From contig RQOL01000531.1 of the NCBI GenBank assembly GCA_013076295.1, positions 2,852,001-2,916,000 on the forward strand: a stretch of DNA of 64,000 nucleotides, in the 5' to 3' direction. Both the position numbers and the translations under genes were made by a program. This stretch comes from Sanderia malayensis. Taxonomy: Eukaryota; Cnidaria; Scyphozoa; Semaeostomeae; Pelagiidae. The notes below the pieces were generated by a model. That model was not told the DNA's origin and made no database searches. It worked only from the letters and a program-made list of their open reading frames with translations. Of the stretch, positions 1-13,796 are shown one piece after another (position 1 is the stretch's first letter; each line of letters starts with the position of its first letter).

Positions 1-128
1 AAAATATTTAGAGTTAACACCCTGGTTCACAAGCAAACAAAAGAATCAAATACCTCAAACCCTAAATGCTATAAATGAAAAAGTTAACAATAAATCTGTT
101 AGCCAACACGTGAGCTTAGACAATTTAC

Positions 129-659
129 CTGTGGAGGACAACCAGGGCTGGTGAAAACTGCTTTAAAGTAATGAAAAACAATATTGATCAAGAGCCAATG
201 TGCAACCGTGATGTGAAGACCAATCCAAACTTGATTAAATGTCATGATAATAGGAAGAAGATACGAATACCATATCACAACCACTGTTGTTGTCAAAAGT
301 GTCACCAAAACAACAAAGACCTGTAACAGTTCATTGTAACGATGTTAAAAATAAATTTGAGTATAAATTAATTTAATTACATGAAAAATACAAATAAAAG
401 ATTCTCAATTAAAATATCTCTGACTTTTTAAATTTTGCGCATAACCCAAGTATTGAAAGTGCAAAACACAAATGGGAGGGACAGACAGGGAAGTATAGTT
501 ACTAACCTGACCCATAAAACCAGCCACATTGTCCACAAACCAATACACAGGCTCAAAAGCAGCGTCGATATAGTAATTTCCGAGCTTACAAGAGTTATGT
601 GTTAACGATTTAAAGGTAAGCAGCCCAATAAGGACTAATTCTTGGAGTTGCTTCAGCAT
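129..659 (-). CDS. ZDHHC16: ZDHHC16-like palmitoyltransferase, first two coding exons (3' part lies outside the window)
   Basis: Protein S-acyltransferase of the DHHC family, a multi-pass ER/Golgi enzyme that palmitoylates cysteines. Exons on the minus strand are 507-659 (ATG at 659-657, 51 codons, donor GTTAGT) and 129-320 (acceptor TTACAG, donor GTAAAT); both junctions are phase 0. The first exon contains DAAFEPVYWFVDNV and the second opens VFVVLV, followed by a hydrophobic membrane segment and FHYFKAVFTSPGCPPQ. As I recall human ZDHHC16, all three blocks match its N-terminal region in the same order. The zinc-binding cysteines and catalytic DHHC motif lie in later exons beyond position 1. 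The start codon faces that of WDR11 across about 880 bp, so the two genes probably share a divergent promoter region. The family call is firm; orthology to ZDHHC16 rather than another DHHC protein rests on the DAAFEPVYW block. Confidence 0.88.
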
Positions 660-679
660 CTTCTTGGTTTCATGCCATG

Positions 680-1420
680 CCAGTGTGGTGGCCTAAAAGT
701 GGGCGTGAATGCGCAGTAACAAATATAGGTAACTGCGCAGGAGAATCCATGACGTATTTGATATGCACAGTGTATTGTGTGAGGCTTAGGCTTAGGCTTA
801 GGGCAGTGAACTCTATATAAGAACTCTGGAACGATAACTCTATTTAGCTCGAATGTGTCACAAAATGAGTTCTTATATAGAGTTCACTGGCTTAGGGTTA
901 GGGGTCAGGGTTAGGGTTATTGTGGCCTAAAGGTGGGCGTGCATGCGCAGTTGCATATATAGGCCATTGCGCAGGAGGATCTATGATGCATTGATATGCA
1001 CAGTGTCTAGTGTGAGGCTTAGGCTTGGGGTTAGGGGTCAGGGTTAGGGTTAGTGTGGCCTAAAGGTGGGCGTGCATGCGCAGTAGCATATATAGGCCAC
1101 TGCGCAGGAGGATCTATGACGCATTGATATGTACAGTGTCTAGTGTGAGGCTTAGGCTTGGGGTTAGGGGTCAGGGTTAGGGTTATTGTGGCCTAAAGGT
1201 GGGCGTGCATGCGCAGTAGCATATATAGGCCACTGCGCAGGAGGGTCTATGACGCATTGATATGCACAGTGTCTGGTGTGAGGCAGGCTTAGGTTTGGGG
1301 TTAGGGTTAGGGTCAGTGTGGCCGAAAGTTGGGTATCCATGCGCAGTACCATATATATGTCATTGCGCAGGAGTTTTTACCCCTTCTTGCCGGACAAAAG
1401 GTGGGAGGTATGCGCAGTAC
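680..1420. repeat. Tandem satellite with TTAGGG-like stretches in the ZDHHC16/WDR11 divergent promoter
   Basis: About five imperfect units of roughly 125-137 bp. Each carries GGCCTAAAGGTGGGCGTG, then ATGCGCAGT, a TATATA core and ACTGCGCAGGAG, a CACAGTGTCT block, and a run of GGCTTAGG/GGGTTAGGG. The TGCGCAGT-TATATA-ACTGCGCA core is nearly palindromic. The same family recurs at 25501-26270. The array fills most of the space between two start codons. It also contains a small inverted-repeat insertion (804-889). Confidence 0.85.
796..897. mobile_element. 86-bp hAT-like miniature element inside the satellite
   Basis: A perfect 23-bp terminal inverted repeat beginning CAGTGAACTCTATATAAG (804-826 and 867-889) encloses about 40 bp. 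The element is flanked by an identical 8-bp sequence, GCTTAGGG, at 796-803 and 890-897. CAG-starting termini plus an 8-bp target-site duplication are typical of hAT elements. It has no coding capacity. The target is itself repetitive, so the duplication is slightly less compelling than in unique sequence. Confidence 0.75.
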
Positions 1421-1535
1421 AATATTCATGCATGAGCATGACCCACTTCAGAATTTGGCCTGAGACTGAGTTTGAGAATGAATGAATTGAGTTGAGTACA
1501 TTTTTATTTTCTTAAAATAACAAAAGCGTCTGGAG

Positions 1536-4500
1536 ATGAAGCTGGCACCGCGCATTATACCCGGAGGACACCATGCATTGAACAAATCGACTTGCGACTG
1601 GTAGGTAACAGTGCTTTATTTTATTTCCGAGCAAAGGAAAGGGGGAGGGAGAGAAGGAAAGAATGATTGTCCACGCCCCCGCCCCCTACAATTTCTTACA
1701 TTTCATAATTAATTGTTTGTATTCATATATTTTAGGGGCTGGCAAGGGTTGTTAGCATACGGCTGTCATAATTTCGTTGTTATTCTTGACCCAAGGACTG
1801 TACAGGCAAGTTGGCTGAAATTGTCTCTCTTCCCAACACCACAATAGCACCTTGCTAACTATAGCACTGTTTTTAGTGATTTTGTACAAAGTAATACAGT
1901 ATTTATTTTGTGTTCTAGGTCATTCAAACTCTTCATCATTACCCAGCTGCTGTCGTAAAGGTAATGGAAATATATTCACCATCACAAGCTGGAAATACAG
2001 ATCTTTGTTGTTTGTGTTTTTTGTGACACAGCTTGTTATGATGATTGGTTTTTGATTTTAGGTGAGATGGGCTGGTGAAAACTACCATCATGATATGCAA
2101 TCAAGTTATGATTTGAAACTTGCAGCTGCTGATCAAACTGGAAGAATAATGATATGGGATGTAGCTCAAGGCAAACTGCTAAATGAATTTACTGAGCAAG
2201 GTAGAAACTTTCAATTACCTTTGTTCACTTAATTTGACAGATATGGCTGATTTAATTTGTCAAAATTATCTATAAATTGGAGCTACTTGTCCTGCATATT
2301 GGGCTTCAATGTATTATACAATATTGCTGAATGTTTTGACTGAAAATTCCCACAAACCTAACCATGATTTGATATATTTATCAATAAAAACTGAATACCG
2401 AAAAAAAACTGTAAAAATTTAAGCAAGACATGGCTACATGATTTGGTGCAAAGATTTAGAGATTACTAGAAAGCAATTCAATCTTGCTCGTGTATTAAAA
2501 CTTTTTTATTTCAAGGCAAACCTGCAGTGGAAATGCAATGGCTGAAATGCACAGATGCATCAATGTCTTATCTATTGGTTCTCCATTCACCTGGTAATTT
2601 GATTCTCTGGAATGCAGACCTTGGGCTTAAGTTGTGGAAGAAAAGCTTCAATGATCCACTTATTTCATTTGTCTTGGACCCTTTCAACGAGAAAAATATC
2701 ACCGGTAATGTTTTGTACTGATGATTGCTTATTGTATTAATCAGAAGATTATTATAACATTCTTTCGAATTATTATTTACTATGATTATTTTTCAGTTAT
2801 GTCTCAAGAGTGGATAATGTTCCTGTCTGATTTCACAACCACATCTGCACCATCTGAAAAAGGAAAGAAATTCTACATAACATCAAATGCGGGTCATCCC
2901 ACCCAAAGCGGCACTTCAACAACGCAAGGCTCAGTTAATCCATACTCATCCAAGACTCCATCATCCAAATCAGCATTTGCAAAAATGCGCTCATGGGCTG
3001 GTGACATGCGGGGAAGGTATTTTGGCTTTGTTAATTTTGTTTCTTTTGCATTGCATGTCAGATATAATAAGCATCACCTATTTTAATCATGAACTTCAAA
3101 GTCGCAGAAAACGTATTTACTTTTCAAGCTAAATGCATCAGGTGAATTCCTGACTGTTTGCTTGTATAGAATTCATACTAGACAATTGGGTATGATCTCC
3201 AGGTGACCAGCAGAATCTAACTAATAAGAGATTTAGCCATTTGTCAATGGCTGATACATAGAGTAAAGTAAACTTGGTTCAATTGAAGTTGGTTACGTGG
3301 TTTATTCAGCAGGAGCGACGATGATTTAGCATCAACTTTGGAGTGTCTGCAAGTCGCCTATCTACCAAACAACAGAAACCAATTTCTTTTACTTTTTCCA
3401 CGTGAGATTCTCATCCTCGATTTGGAATTCGGTCAAGCGATTGGTTCGTTTGCAATCGAGACCAATAGCCCCTCATTCGTGCAAGTACTGCCATGCGTAC
3501 AACGTGATGCGTTGCTATGCCTACATGAAAACGGCAGCATTACGATCAAGCTTCGCCGATCGCCAAATGCGATACCGTATCGTCATGAAGACAACCCGGA
3601 CAACATCTTGTCAAATAAAGTCATTGCTGATATTATTTATGATGCAAAGTCGCATTCAGACGTTTTCAGGCTGAGTCGGCTCTGCAGGATCATGGGATTT
3701 TGTCTTAATCCAATCAGCGAGAAGGAGATGGCAATCGTTCTTAGCGACGGCCGGGTGTTGTTCTGGCAAATTGTTTTGGAACCTGTTTTAAAAACAGCTA
3801 CATTTGATCCTAATACAGCGTTTGACTGCAAGTTGACTTTGGCGGAAATGCTTGCACCACTTGTAAACTTCTCCGATCCTCCGATCTCATCTAAAGCGAA
3901 CACGAAACTCAAGTTCATGCTGAATGGGATATTTGAAGGCGTCTCATTGAATCCAGTTTGTTTGAAGATGTGCCCTGCTTTGACGACGAAAAACTGGGCT
4001 GTCTATAAACCACTTGTTGCTGTTGGTAAGTTAAGACTATCAAACTTTAATTATATTACAGTTGTATTATGGTTTGCTGTAATGATTCTTAAGTATAACC
4101 TGACTGAAACCTCGTTGTTGATGCTTTGATGCCGTTGTTGATGTAACAAAGTATTTTGCTTCTAATCGGCCAATCTTATATAATTCTGCTTTTTCCTTCA
4201 GGCTGTTCAAGTGGTTTGCTTCAAATCTTCAATTTGGCCGACGGCACTCTTTATAAAGAAATTGCGGTCCATGCTACAGCTGTCAAGTAAGTTGCAGATT
4301 CAAGATTCAGATTTAATGTAATATTAACAATGCCACGTGTGAATAATTTGCAATGATGACATATCCACTTCATTTGCAGAGGTATTGAATGGTTTAATCT
4401 GAGCACCTTGTTGTCATTTGCACATAGCAGCAGTGGAACTGCTAAAAGTGAAATTCAATTAGTCGATATCAGAACAGGTACTAGCTTCTTTCTCCACTCC

Positions 4501-7500
4501 ACCCGTATCATCTTATTATTATTTACGAAACAATCAGTAATGCAGTGAATAAATCGTGTTTGCAACCTTCTATCATGTCTCTATTTCATGCAGGTCAAAG
4601 TTGGGTGTTGCCTACAAGTCGCGGCTTGCAAGAATCTCATGTCATTTGCATACGAATCTCACACCAAAGGTTTTTATATTTCTCTCAGACAAACTATGAT
4701 ATAATTTGCGAATGTTAACGTCTTCAGTTATTCAATTCAACCAACAAATCAACTGGCAGTGAATCCTGATGTTGATTAACTTTATCATCTCTTTCAGGCA
4801 ATATTTTCTTGTTCTATTTAAAAATCACCACGCAGAACTCTGGGATGCCATCACTATGAGTCAGCTGAGAGAATTTCCTGGAAATTTCCCATCAATCACT
4901 GCGGTGGCAAGTTTAATTTATTATGATTTATTCCTCTGGTATGATTAAGCTTCAGCAATTGGTCTTGCAATGCGCCTTTTACTACCACCCTGCAGACAAG
5001 AAGCAGTTGTAGATTACCTGATTTGATTATGCGATTTATTTGTCATTTTAGGAATGGTCTCCATTGCATTACTCAACAAAATTGAGAAAGAAGCATTCCC
5101 CAAAGGCCGAAGCTGTTCCCTCGTTCCCCGGGTCCGATTCAAATGTACTCGAAAGCAACAACCAACCCGAGACGAAAATAGTATGCATATTCATCTCTAT
5201 GTACTACAAAGTAATTTATAAGCAATGCTATTACTGCATTTATGTATATTGGTGCTTCGTACATTCATTTTGCCACAGGCTTACACGAGGGAGCATCTTG
5301 TTTTCACCAACGCAGAAGGGATTGTCTACCATTACGTCATCGAAGGAACATCTATGAAGGATGGATCTAAAGTACCACCAGAGGTATATCGATTAGTTCA
5401 TCGTATCGTCTCATTCATTTATCTGCTTTTCCATATTTGTTTGTGCAATTGTAAGCTAGTGCCTCGACATTTTAATATTGGCATAATCTCTTATACACGT
5501 GTTACATTGTTTTATTAAGGGTGGTATGGGCGTTGTATCGTATATTGCATGGAAAGGTGATCTCCTTGTTCTTGGCGATGTCGAAGGAAACATAAACCTT
5601 TGGGATTTAAAAGGAAAGCTCTCTCGGTATGTCCTAGTCCATATTTTGTAATATATTTTCCTAAATCGTCTACTAATATACCTTATTTGATCCATAAGTA
5701 TATGATCATAATTAGTGCAATAAATATTTGTCGTGCTATTTCTTCGCAGAGTCTTTCCAAGTCATCGAGGTGCCGTGAGACGCATGAAATTTGCACCAGG
5801 CAAAGGCAACTTGAAATTAATGGTTTTGTATGCCGATGGGATTGATATTTGGGAGAGTCAAGACGTAAGCTCTTTACCTATTTATCCAATCATATCGTGC
5901 TTAGCAACACCATCCTCCTCCTCCCCAGTTTCCAACAATGCTCACACTGACTTTGCAGGCATCGATATTAATGAGTTTGAAGACAACAAAAGATCAGCCT
6001 AGTGTTGTCGATGCTGATTGGCTATCATCTGACATGCCACTGCTTCTATTGTCTGATGGATCAATCAGAGCACTCGACTCCACTGTCAAAACATCCAATT
6101 CACCTATCCTGGAAAAAGACCTCCAAGGTAGCGCATTGAAAATCTTCAATAATCATGCCCACATTGAATTCTTATTAACAGCTTCGTTATGTTGCATATG
6201 CTTTTTTTTCAGAGCCAATGTTCTGTCCGCGTATTCTCCCTATAAACCATGCGATGTCTTTGAAATACATTTTGCAACATCACCCTTGGAAATCTAAGTA
6301 TTCCATTGACTATGAGGATCAGTAAGTCTTCTCACAACACATGTCTAAAAGTCCAGATGTATATGTGTTTTAATGTATACAAGTTATTAATTTCACTATC
6401 ATGTATATATTGCAGTGAAGGAAATGAACACATGTTACCACTGAAGGCTTCACTTGAAAACCTCCCAAGGTATCAGCTGATTTTAGTGGATAGTATCCAA
6501 GGCGATCTGTACTGTGTTTTATAAGACGTGTATACTGATATTTTGTGTTTTTTTCCTATTTAGCGAGTATTCAAGGCGTCTCAACAGTGTAAAGTATGGA
6601 ACAGCAGAACGATGCTGTATCGTTTCCCAGTAAGTAGCAACACTACTTATAACTTAATTCCATGAATTACACAACAGGCGTTGGTCGCAATACAACTCGC
6701 TATTATTAGGTATTCTTTGAGACCAGTTCATTATTTTGGTAGGATATTTGGTGATGAATCAGACTCTGTATTTTGGAATGTTGCGCTTCACTACTTACTC
6801 AAAGAACATGGCAATCGATTTTGTCCATTGCACAAGGTATGGAGACTATCTCTTGCTTTTTATATGTAGTTCCACCATATCATTGTGTTTAAATTGACAT
6901 AAGCTGATCTTCGGACGTTATATTTTCACCAGCACCGAGATTCAACAAGTCAACGTCGATCATCTTTTAAAGATGTTCTTTTCTCTGATGGAACTCAAGG
7001 CATACTTCGCACCAACTCCACACCAAAAGTTCCACTTCTTGATCTATCAAGTGGCGACGAAGCCTCTTCAAACAACACGGATCATTGCATTTGCCACAAG
7101 ATGATTCTCGACTCCTCTCTTGATATTCTCTGTGACAATGATTTCTACCAGGTAAGCGTCTTTCCATTATAATCAATGCCATAGCCAATTACAATCAAGT
7201 TATTTGTGCCACTGCTAAGATAATTAATCGTATTTTATTAATGTCTGTTGTATATCTAATATATTAGTTAGGTTATCATTTTCGTTCTCTTTCTAACGTA
7301 CTACTCCGATGAGTGTCAGACGAAAAGCTTTAGTAGTTATTATGTTTCGCTATGTTTCCGATTTTAAAAGCTATTTTGAAGTTCTGTACCGATCAAAGAT
7401 TGATCTAACATATTGCGGACTTCCCACTTTGGATTGTCACTCTGTGCGAATCTTCTCTTTTGAAGGCCCACAGTAGCTGGTAGATGTAGGTATATATGTC

Positions 7501-9443
7501 TTTGTGGTACTGTACATACACGTCGATGCTACAGTGCTTCTTGTTAATTTCTCTTAGAGTGTTCAGCTTTATAAGATTGCATTACGAGACAGTCATAGAT
7601 CTACTCCCGAACATACAAGAAGCTGCGCTGAAAAACTCATACTGATAGGCGAGGTAAGTTTGATTCTTCTATTTCTACAATTTCCGATGACTTTAGTCTG
7701 ACTTGCCTTACTCAATATGCCAGATAATAATAACACCAATTATATTGCAATCATATTTAGTCATTAATATCGCTCACGTTTGCATTTTAGACTGACAGAG
7801 CGGTTCAAATTCTCTTCGAAGCTGATCCAAGTGAAAGTAGTTACTACACAGATGCTCTAAGGTATGAGCTCTATTGCTGCATTTACCATTGCTGTAAATC
7901 AACCCCTGTCAATCTGTAGACTTACTTATCGTGGTTTGATTTTCCTGTCCAGAGCGTGTTTGATAGCAACAGTTAGATCATCCAGTGCCTCACAGAGTAC
8001 AATAAAACTTCTTGCCACAAACTTAATTGCAAACGGAAAACTTGCTGGTGAGTTGAAGTATAGCTGTCCTTTTCGTGACTGTTGCAGAGTCCTATCTTAT
8101 CATCGACATATTTATTTTGCATCTCTCTTTAATTGATTGTCCATTGTGTTTTTAACAGAGGGTGTTGAACTTCTATGTCTTGTCGACAAAGGACTAGAAG
8201 CATGTCGATATCTCCAAACATATGGAAACTGGGAATTGGCTACTTGGCTTGCGAAGGTGGGAACTTGACTTATTTTGATATTCTTATCAACTTAAGAACA
8301 GTTTCATTCGTGACTTCAATCCAAATACGATTGTCATTTATATTTTGATATTTATTACTGTTTTAGGTGAGCCTTGGTCATAATGATTTCGTCAGTGTGA
8401 TGCTTCGTTTGGTAGATCATCTATGTTCTTCACACGTTAATCAGAAGGTATTCTATATGCTATATTTTATGAATTTCTTCCTTCACCTACATCTTATGTA
8501 TTTGCATTCATATCCTGTCAATATATTCTAGAATAAAGCTATTTTGATTTTGCTGTCCTTGGGAGACTTCACGAGAGCCTTGGAAGTAATGTTCAGGTAT
8601 GCAACACCTTTCTGATTTCACCATTTTCTCGCCATTTTACTTGTGAAATTGCGTGGGAACTTCAAGGCTAAAATGTTTCAAAACTTTTGCCCGTGGTTGA
8701 AATCCAACCTTGATGTTGGAGCTGCTAAACATTGTGGTGGGATTTCTTCTATTTCTGAAGAAACATTTCGACATCTTTAAAGTGTTGATAGCTGCATGAT
8801 CATAGTGTACCCTCCCTAACATTGTTACTATGTTATATCTACGTCAATAGAAGTCCTCCCTTCTATGTTATATCAAAGTAAATTTGATAATGATTGCCTC
8901 AAGACTGTCATGTTAATCTTTGTCTCTTCAAGTCTCGGTCAAATTGGAAGAGCTGTTCTATTTCTGGAGTCCTGTCTCGAATTTGATCTTCTCGCTTTAA
9001 ATGATGAAAGACATTGTATCCTTTTTCATCTGGCCTGATCCTCGACATGAAAAACTGTCAATTGCGTCAAAAGTATGTCACAACCAACAAAGTATTTATA
9101 ATTTCATGAGCAATAAATTATGTTGATTGGGTCGTAATATAAAACAAAACTACGAAAGGACGTTTCACAGTGTCGCGCGTGGTAACTTTAATTCATGTTT
9201 CATGTTTCCTTGACTTCTGATTCAGTGAACTTGTTCGAGAATATTTTTCTTGAACATGCAAGGCAAATGCAAAAACTTGGCTTCCACAAAGCTGTTGGTT
9301 ATTATTGTAGCAAGGCAGGAGGGCGGGGTCGAAAATTGCTTGAAGAACTCAGTTCAGCAAGCAAGAGTTCAATGACAACATCTGTTGACGAAACTTCACA
9401 TGCTGCTAATAGTGAAGCGTCAAGCTCAAGTAGTATAGCCTAG
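1536..9443 (+). CDS. WDR11: WDR11 orthologue (WD-repeat protein 11), 29 exons, complete
   Basis: Beta-propeller scaffold of the WDR11-FAM91A1 complex, which acts in golgin-dependent capture of endosome-derived vesicles at the trans-Golgi and in cilium-related signalling (family knowledge). Exons: 1536-1600, 1736-1805, 1919-1960, 2062-2200, 2516-2704, 2797-3016, 3313-4025, 4202-4286, 4380-4477, 4594-4669, 4798-4906, 5052-5180, 5279-5383, 5520-5626, 5750-5864, 5959-6127, 6213-6321, 6416-6469, 6564-6629, 6743-6836, 6933-7151, 7558-7653, 7791-7861, 7953-8047, 8159-8256, 8367-8447, 8532-8596, 8933-9015, 9226-9443. The joined CDS is 3780 nt (1259 aa; human about 1224). Recognisable blocks include WGWQGLLAYGCHNFVV, LILWNADLGLKLWKKSF, PREILILDLE, KMKFAPGKGN-like, SQSTIKLLATNLIANGKLA and CRYLQTYGNWELATWLAK. 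WD propellers occupy the N-terminal two thirds and a helical repeat region the rest. Introns after exons 2 and 11 use GC-AG donors. The start was chosen from the alignable DWGWQ junction and an in-frame ATG. Confidence 0.95.
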
Positions 9444-12400
9444 TGACGTAGTGATACAAATAATTCAATTAAAAAATGCATAGTAGATTTTTATGATTTT
9501 GTGTTTTTTGTTTTAGACATTATGATTATAGATTATAAACCTGATTTGATGGTTGAAGGCTGAAGTTTAAAATGGCTATAGTTGCCTGTTGCTGTAATAT
9601 AGTGCTTCGTTTAACCCCTTTTATAACGGTCAAGCCAAATTACTGTTCCATTTAGTGAGACACTGTGCTCAGATTTGATGTTAACTATTTGGAATTAATT
9701 AGGTCACACAATTTCTGTGGTCTAATTAATTGGTTTAATTATTATGAACTGATAGTATTATGATACTGTGATTAGAACGTCTGAGGGTTGTTACAAATAG
9801 AAGACCATTTCAATCGTATTAGACGTGTACGTATTTAACAAGAATGCCCAATTTATAAGCGCTCGCGAAATATGCGTGTCTAAGAATGATTATGATTTAA
9901 TAGCAGTCACGTTTTCGTCCTGGTGTAATAGATGTGGACTAATTTTAACTTGCTTGGTCAATATTATTTGGGAATAACTGTGGCTTGACCTTTAGAAGTT
10001 TGGGTTCAAAGATCAATATTCTTGTTGTCTGAACAATTCCATTCGCGATCCCGTTAGCTCAAATGAAGACATATTTCAAGTTGAGTTTCAAATCTTCAAT
10101 TTATATTCAATTTATTCGTACGTTTTATATTTTTAATTGTCTCCTGCATTGTTTAGTGGATCTGAACTTCATTGCTTTTGTATTGTAGGTGTCGAACTCG
10201 AACAGAATCCCTAGTTTTAACCACGTGACGTTTACACCCCATAAGAACGTGGATATCGAACAGAAGGAGCGAAGAACTCAACATGTGTGAAAGTCAGGTA
10301 ATAATCAGAATAATTCTCAAATTTCGAAACCACCCATTCCTTAAAATGCTAACTTTTTGGCATTTATTTATTTTATAAATTTTGATAACTATTGGATCTA
10401 TTAACTATTATTCTACCAGTCTTTGCACGAGCAGTGTTTTCAATTATCCTTTTGAATGCAGATTAGGCCAAAAAGCTCACGAGTTAAATCGTTTTATAAA
10501 ACTTTTGTTTGTAAATTTGATATCGAAAATCTTTTGCCTTTTGTTGGGTTACAAAGAGCATTATTTCACGAGCATAACAAAGACATCTATACTGTAAATG
10601 CAATTCTTGAAAAGGATTCAAGTAATCTTCTTGGCTGACTTGGCTCCGATATTTGCAGGTAATTAAAGTTGCCAAGCTTCAGTTTTATTTGCCTTTCAGT
10701 TTCTACACAGAAATTAAAGAGACGACTAATGAACGTTAAATAGATAGGTAATGAGTTAAAATAGCTTCTTGCCTCTTATTGTCTCAGCCATGTGAGCAAT
10801 ATTTATGACACCGAAAATTCATCTCTAGGCAATTATAAGTTAAGATCGTTAGTGATTTCCTTGTCAATATATCACATCAATATATTGCTTTATATTGTCG
10901 AAATATGTTTGTTACGATAACCGATATTCTGGCTTGTTAAGTCGTAGAACTAATAGGAAAGAGAACTAATTACATGTTAAAGTGAGCATTAGAATTTAAA
11001 CAGCCACAAAACCATTGAATACGGCCGCAAAACATTCCCCACTCACTTTTTTGTTTTGATATATTTCATTTGATCTATGATTTGATGCACACACAGTGTT
11101 GTTTCAATTTTCTTTTCTCATTCGTCACGAAGGCCCGGTTGATGCTGACACGGACTGATCAAGATTCAATAACCACGCCATACTAGCTATGATGTTGTGA
11201 TCCCACACAACCATTCAGAGGTATGCTTGTGTACTACAACATATTTTTACTATACTTCTTTCAATTCAAATCGGCGAGATCATTTTCCAAGCTGGACATT
11301 TAAAGTCCATTACGATACATAGACTTAAATATGGAATATCCTAAGCCTGTTACCTGCAAGAATTTAACAAGTGATATGAGATTTCATATTAAGAATTTTC
11401 ACAAGAAATATATATCCCTCGAGCTCATTCATGGCGATTTGGATAAACGCAGTCCCCACCCTGCCAATGTTTGATTGATTTCGCAAATCAGCTGGGATGT
11501 TTAGAATTTTTCAACCCATCCAAAACTCAAATAGCTATGAATGTAAACCGCAATTTCTGTATATCAGATAAGGATAAATTTTTCTCCGATGGACTACATT
11601 GAAAGCAAAGACGATTACTTATCTTTCTATTCTTTTCAATGATGAAAAACCCCAATGACATAGAAACTGTAGTCGCAGAAAAATGTTTGACATCAAACGA
11701 CTTGTAATTTTAAGAAAAATGTTGTACACTTTCTTTCTTCAATATTCGTCCGGAAATGTTGAATTTCCTGGTCTCTTTTATTTTCCATTTAAAACACAAA
11801 TAAATTGGAACATTTACATAATGTTGCTTAGAAATAGGATTCAATAATCTTGAAGTAATTTTTGTAATAAGAGACACCAATTGCGGGACATTTATTAATA
11901 GAGGAGACATATTTCCAATTTCCTATGATCACCAAGAGATGTGACATTTTGCCATTTGACGAAAACAACACAACCAATCCATTCAACTGGATTATTTATG
12001 CCAATTGCTGAGTCAATATTGGCATTGAAAAAGTATTTTCGTGGTCACAATGTTATTTCAGCAAATTCTAAAATTGTGCCACCTCAGTTACCAATGGTAT
12101 GTACACGAGATATTATGTTACTGCGTTCATGGCGACCTTTCATTCCATCGCTTCAGTCACACTTGCAGCCATGTTATCTATTATCCACACATAACAATGT
12201 CAGAATAAATGTGGAATTATTCCCAGCTAGCTATAGAGACATTGATCGATGATTTGAAAAGGGCGAAAAGAAATTCTTGCCCTTGGGGAGGAGAGATAAA
12301 CAACGGATGATCACTCATTTGTAGTCTGGTTGTTAAAACAACTTTATGTTTTGGAGAGAGGAGGTGAAATAATTTCACTCGAATTTTTAAAAGGTATACA

Positions 12401-13796
12401 TGCATCAGATTCATCATATATTATGTTGACAATTCTTTCTGTTTTGACGTTGTTTGATATATTGACTGTTGGTAAGCTTAATACCAATGGCAAATCTGAA
12501 CAATTTCATTGCCAATGCGTTTCCTTCCCCATGTTGCATTTGAATATATTCGCTTTCGTTTTTGATTTACAACAACAATGCATTTTTAACTTTTTGCATC
12601 GTTTCATGATTTACACATGTTGATAATTTCAATGCTGTATCGGTTTTTGTGCATCAACCAACCACCAAGGAAGCAAAGATTCTGCACTTCGTGATGCACA
12701 TTTTGCGATTATATGACCAAAATTTCGTCAAGGAATTTCAAGGTTTTCTTGAAATATAGTCATTGAAAGTCCTTTTTACAGCCATAGTTACGAATGATAG
12801 ATATATTATTATTTTTATGCCATATGACTTTCTTCTTTTTGCATGACTTGTTTTTGCGTATTGCTTCCATTGTATTATTTATAATTACATTTGTCAATAA
12901 TCTTGTTTACTTGGTTGCAATGCAATTGAATGTATGGTTTACATTGCATGCTCTAGTCCAATTAAGATTCAAATGAATTGATTAAAACTAGTTTTCAAGA
13001 TTATTTGTCTGAGGACAAATCGTATTTCCAAGCAAACAAAGGTATTTATTTATGCGCTGGGAGTGATGGGGCATGCAGTGTCTTTTTGAGACTTTTCCAT
13101 GAGTTATTTTCAATTTGTTTTGCTAAATACTCAAGATGAACACAATCCTCTTTGTTTTTGTTAGCACACCACATTCATGACTTGACCAGACGTGATGTAT
13201 TGCTAAAAACGTTGGCTCAACTACACTTGTTCAAAATTCACAGCTGAAACAATAAGGTAAGCGTTGAAATTATCTGTATTCGTGAAGCAAAATTTCGTGT
13301 TATTACAAGCTAGATGCCACGTGTTAATATCATGTACCGCTTGCTAACCTAATTGGGCCATAAAGGGAATACATTGAATGTAGAGAAAGAGCATAAGGTC
13401 ATTGCTTAATGAATAACCAACATTTATCAAATCCAGTATCATGAATTAGATTTGGTAATATATATAAGTACCTCGCTCAATGACATCTCTGTTCATTCTA
13501 ATTGCATTCCTGGAATGTATTCTTATTGTTCACGCGTTTTTATTCTCAATAGTTTGCTGTTGCAGGAGTTGCCCATTCAACCAAATAACATTCTGAAGCC
13601 AAAAGAGAAAGAGCTATCTCTGTGAGTTTAATTGACACGATTAACATTTAAAGTTCTTGGCCGGCTTTATTGTATAGCTTTGTTTTGTTCGTTGATGATC
13701 TGAAAGATAAACCCACGTGCGGAGGTTGACGCCTGAAGTTACGGTTTGCAGCAATATCCTGGCTTATCGTTCAAAACAAGGCTTGTTTGTTGCATT
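9444..13796. other. 4.35-kb interval with no recognisable gene; may hold 5' UTR exons and promoter of the GPCR
   Basis: Short ORFs here show no family resemblance and are consistent with chance in AT-rich DNA. A possible untranslated exon ends at about 10299 (GAAAGTCAG followed by GTAATA), and a possible acceptor TTGCTGTTGCAG lies at about 13554-13565. Both would suit a spliced 5' UTR for the downstream receptor, but this cannot be shown from sequence alone. Confidence 0.4.
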
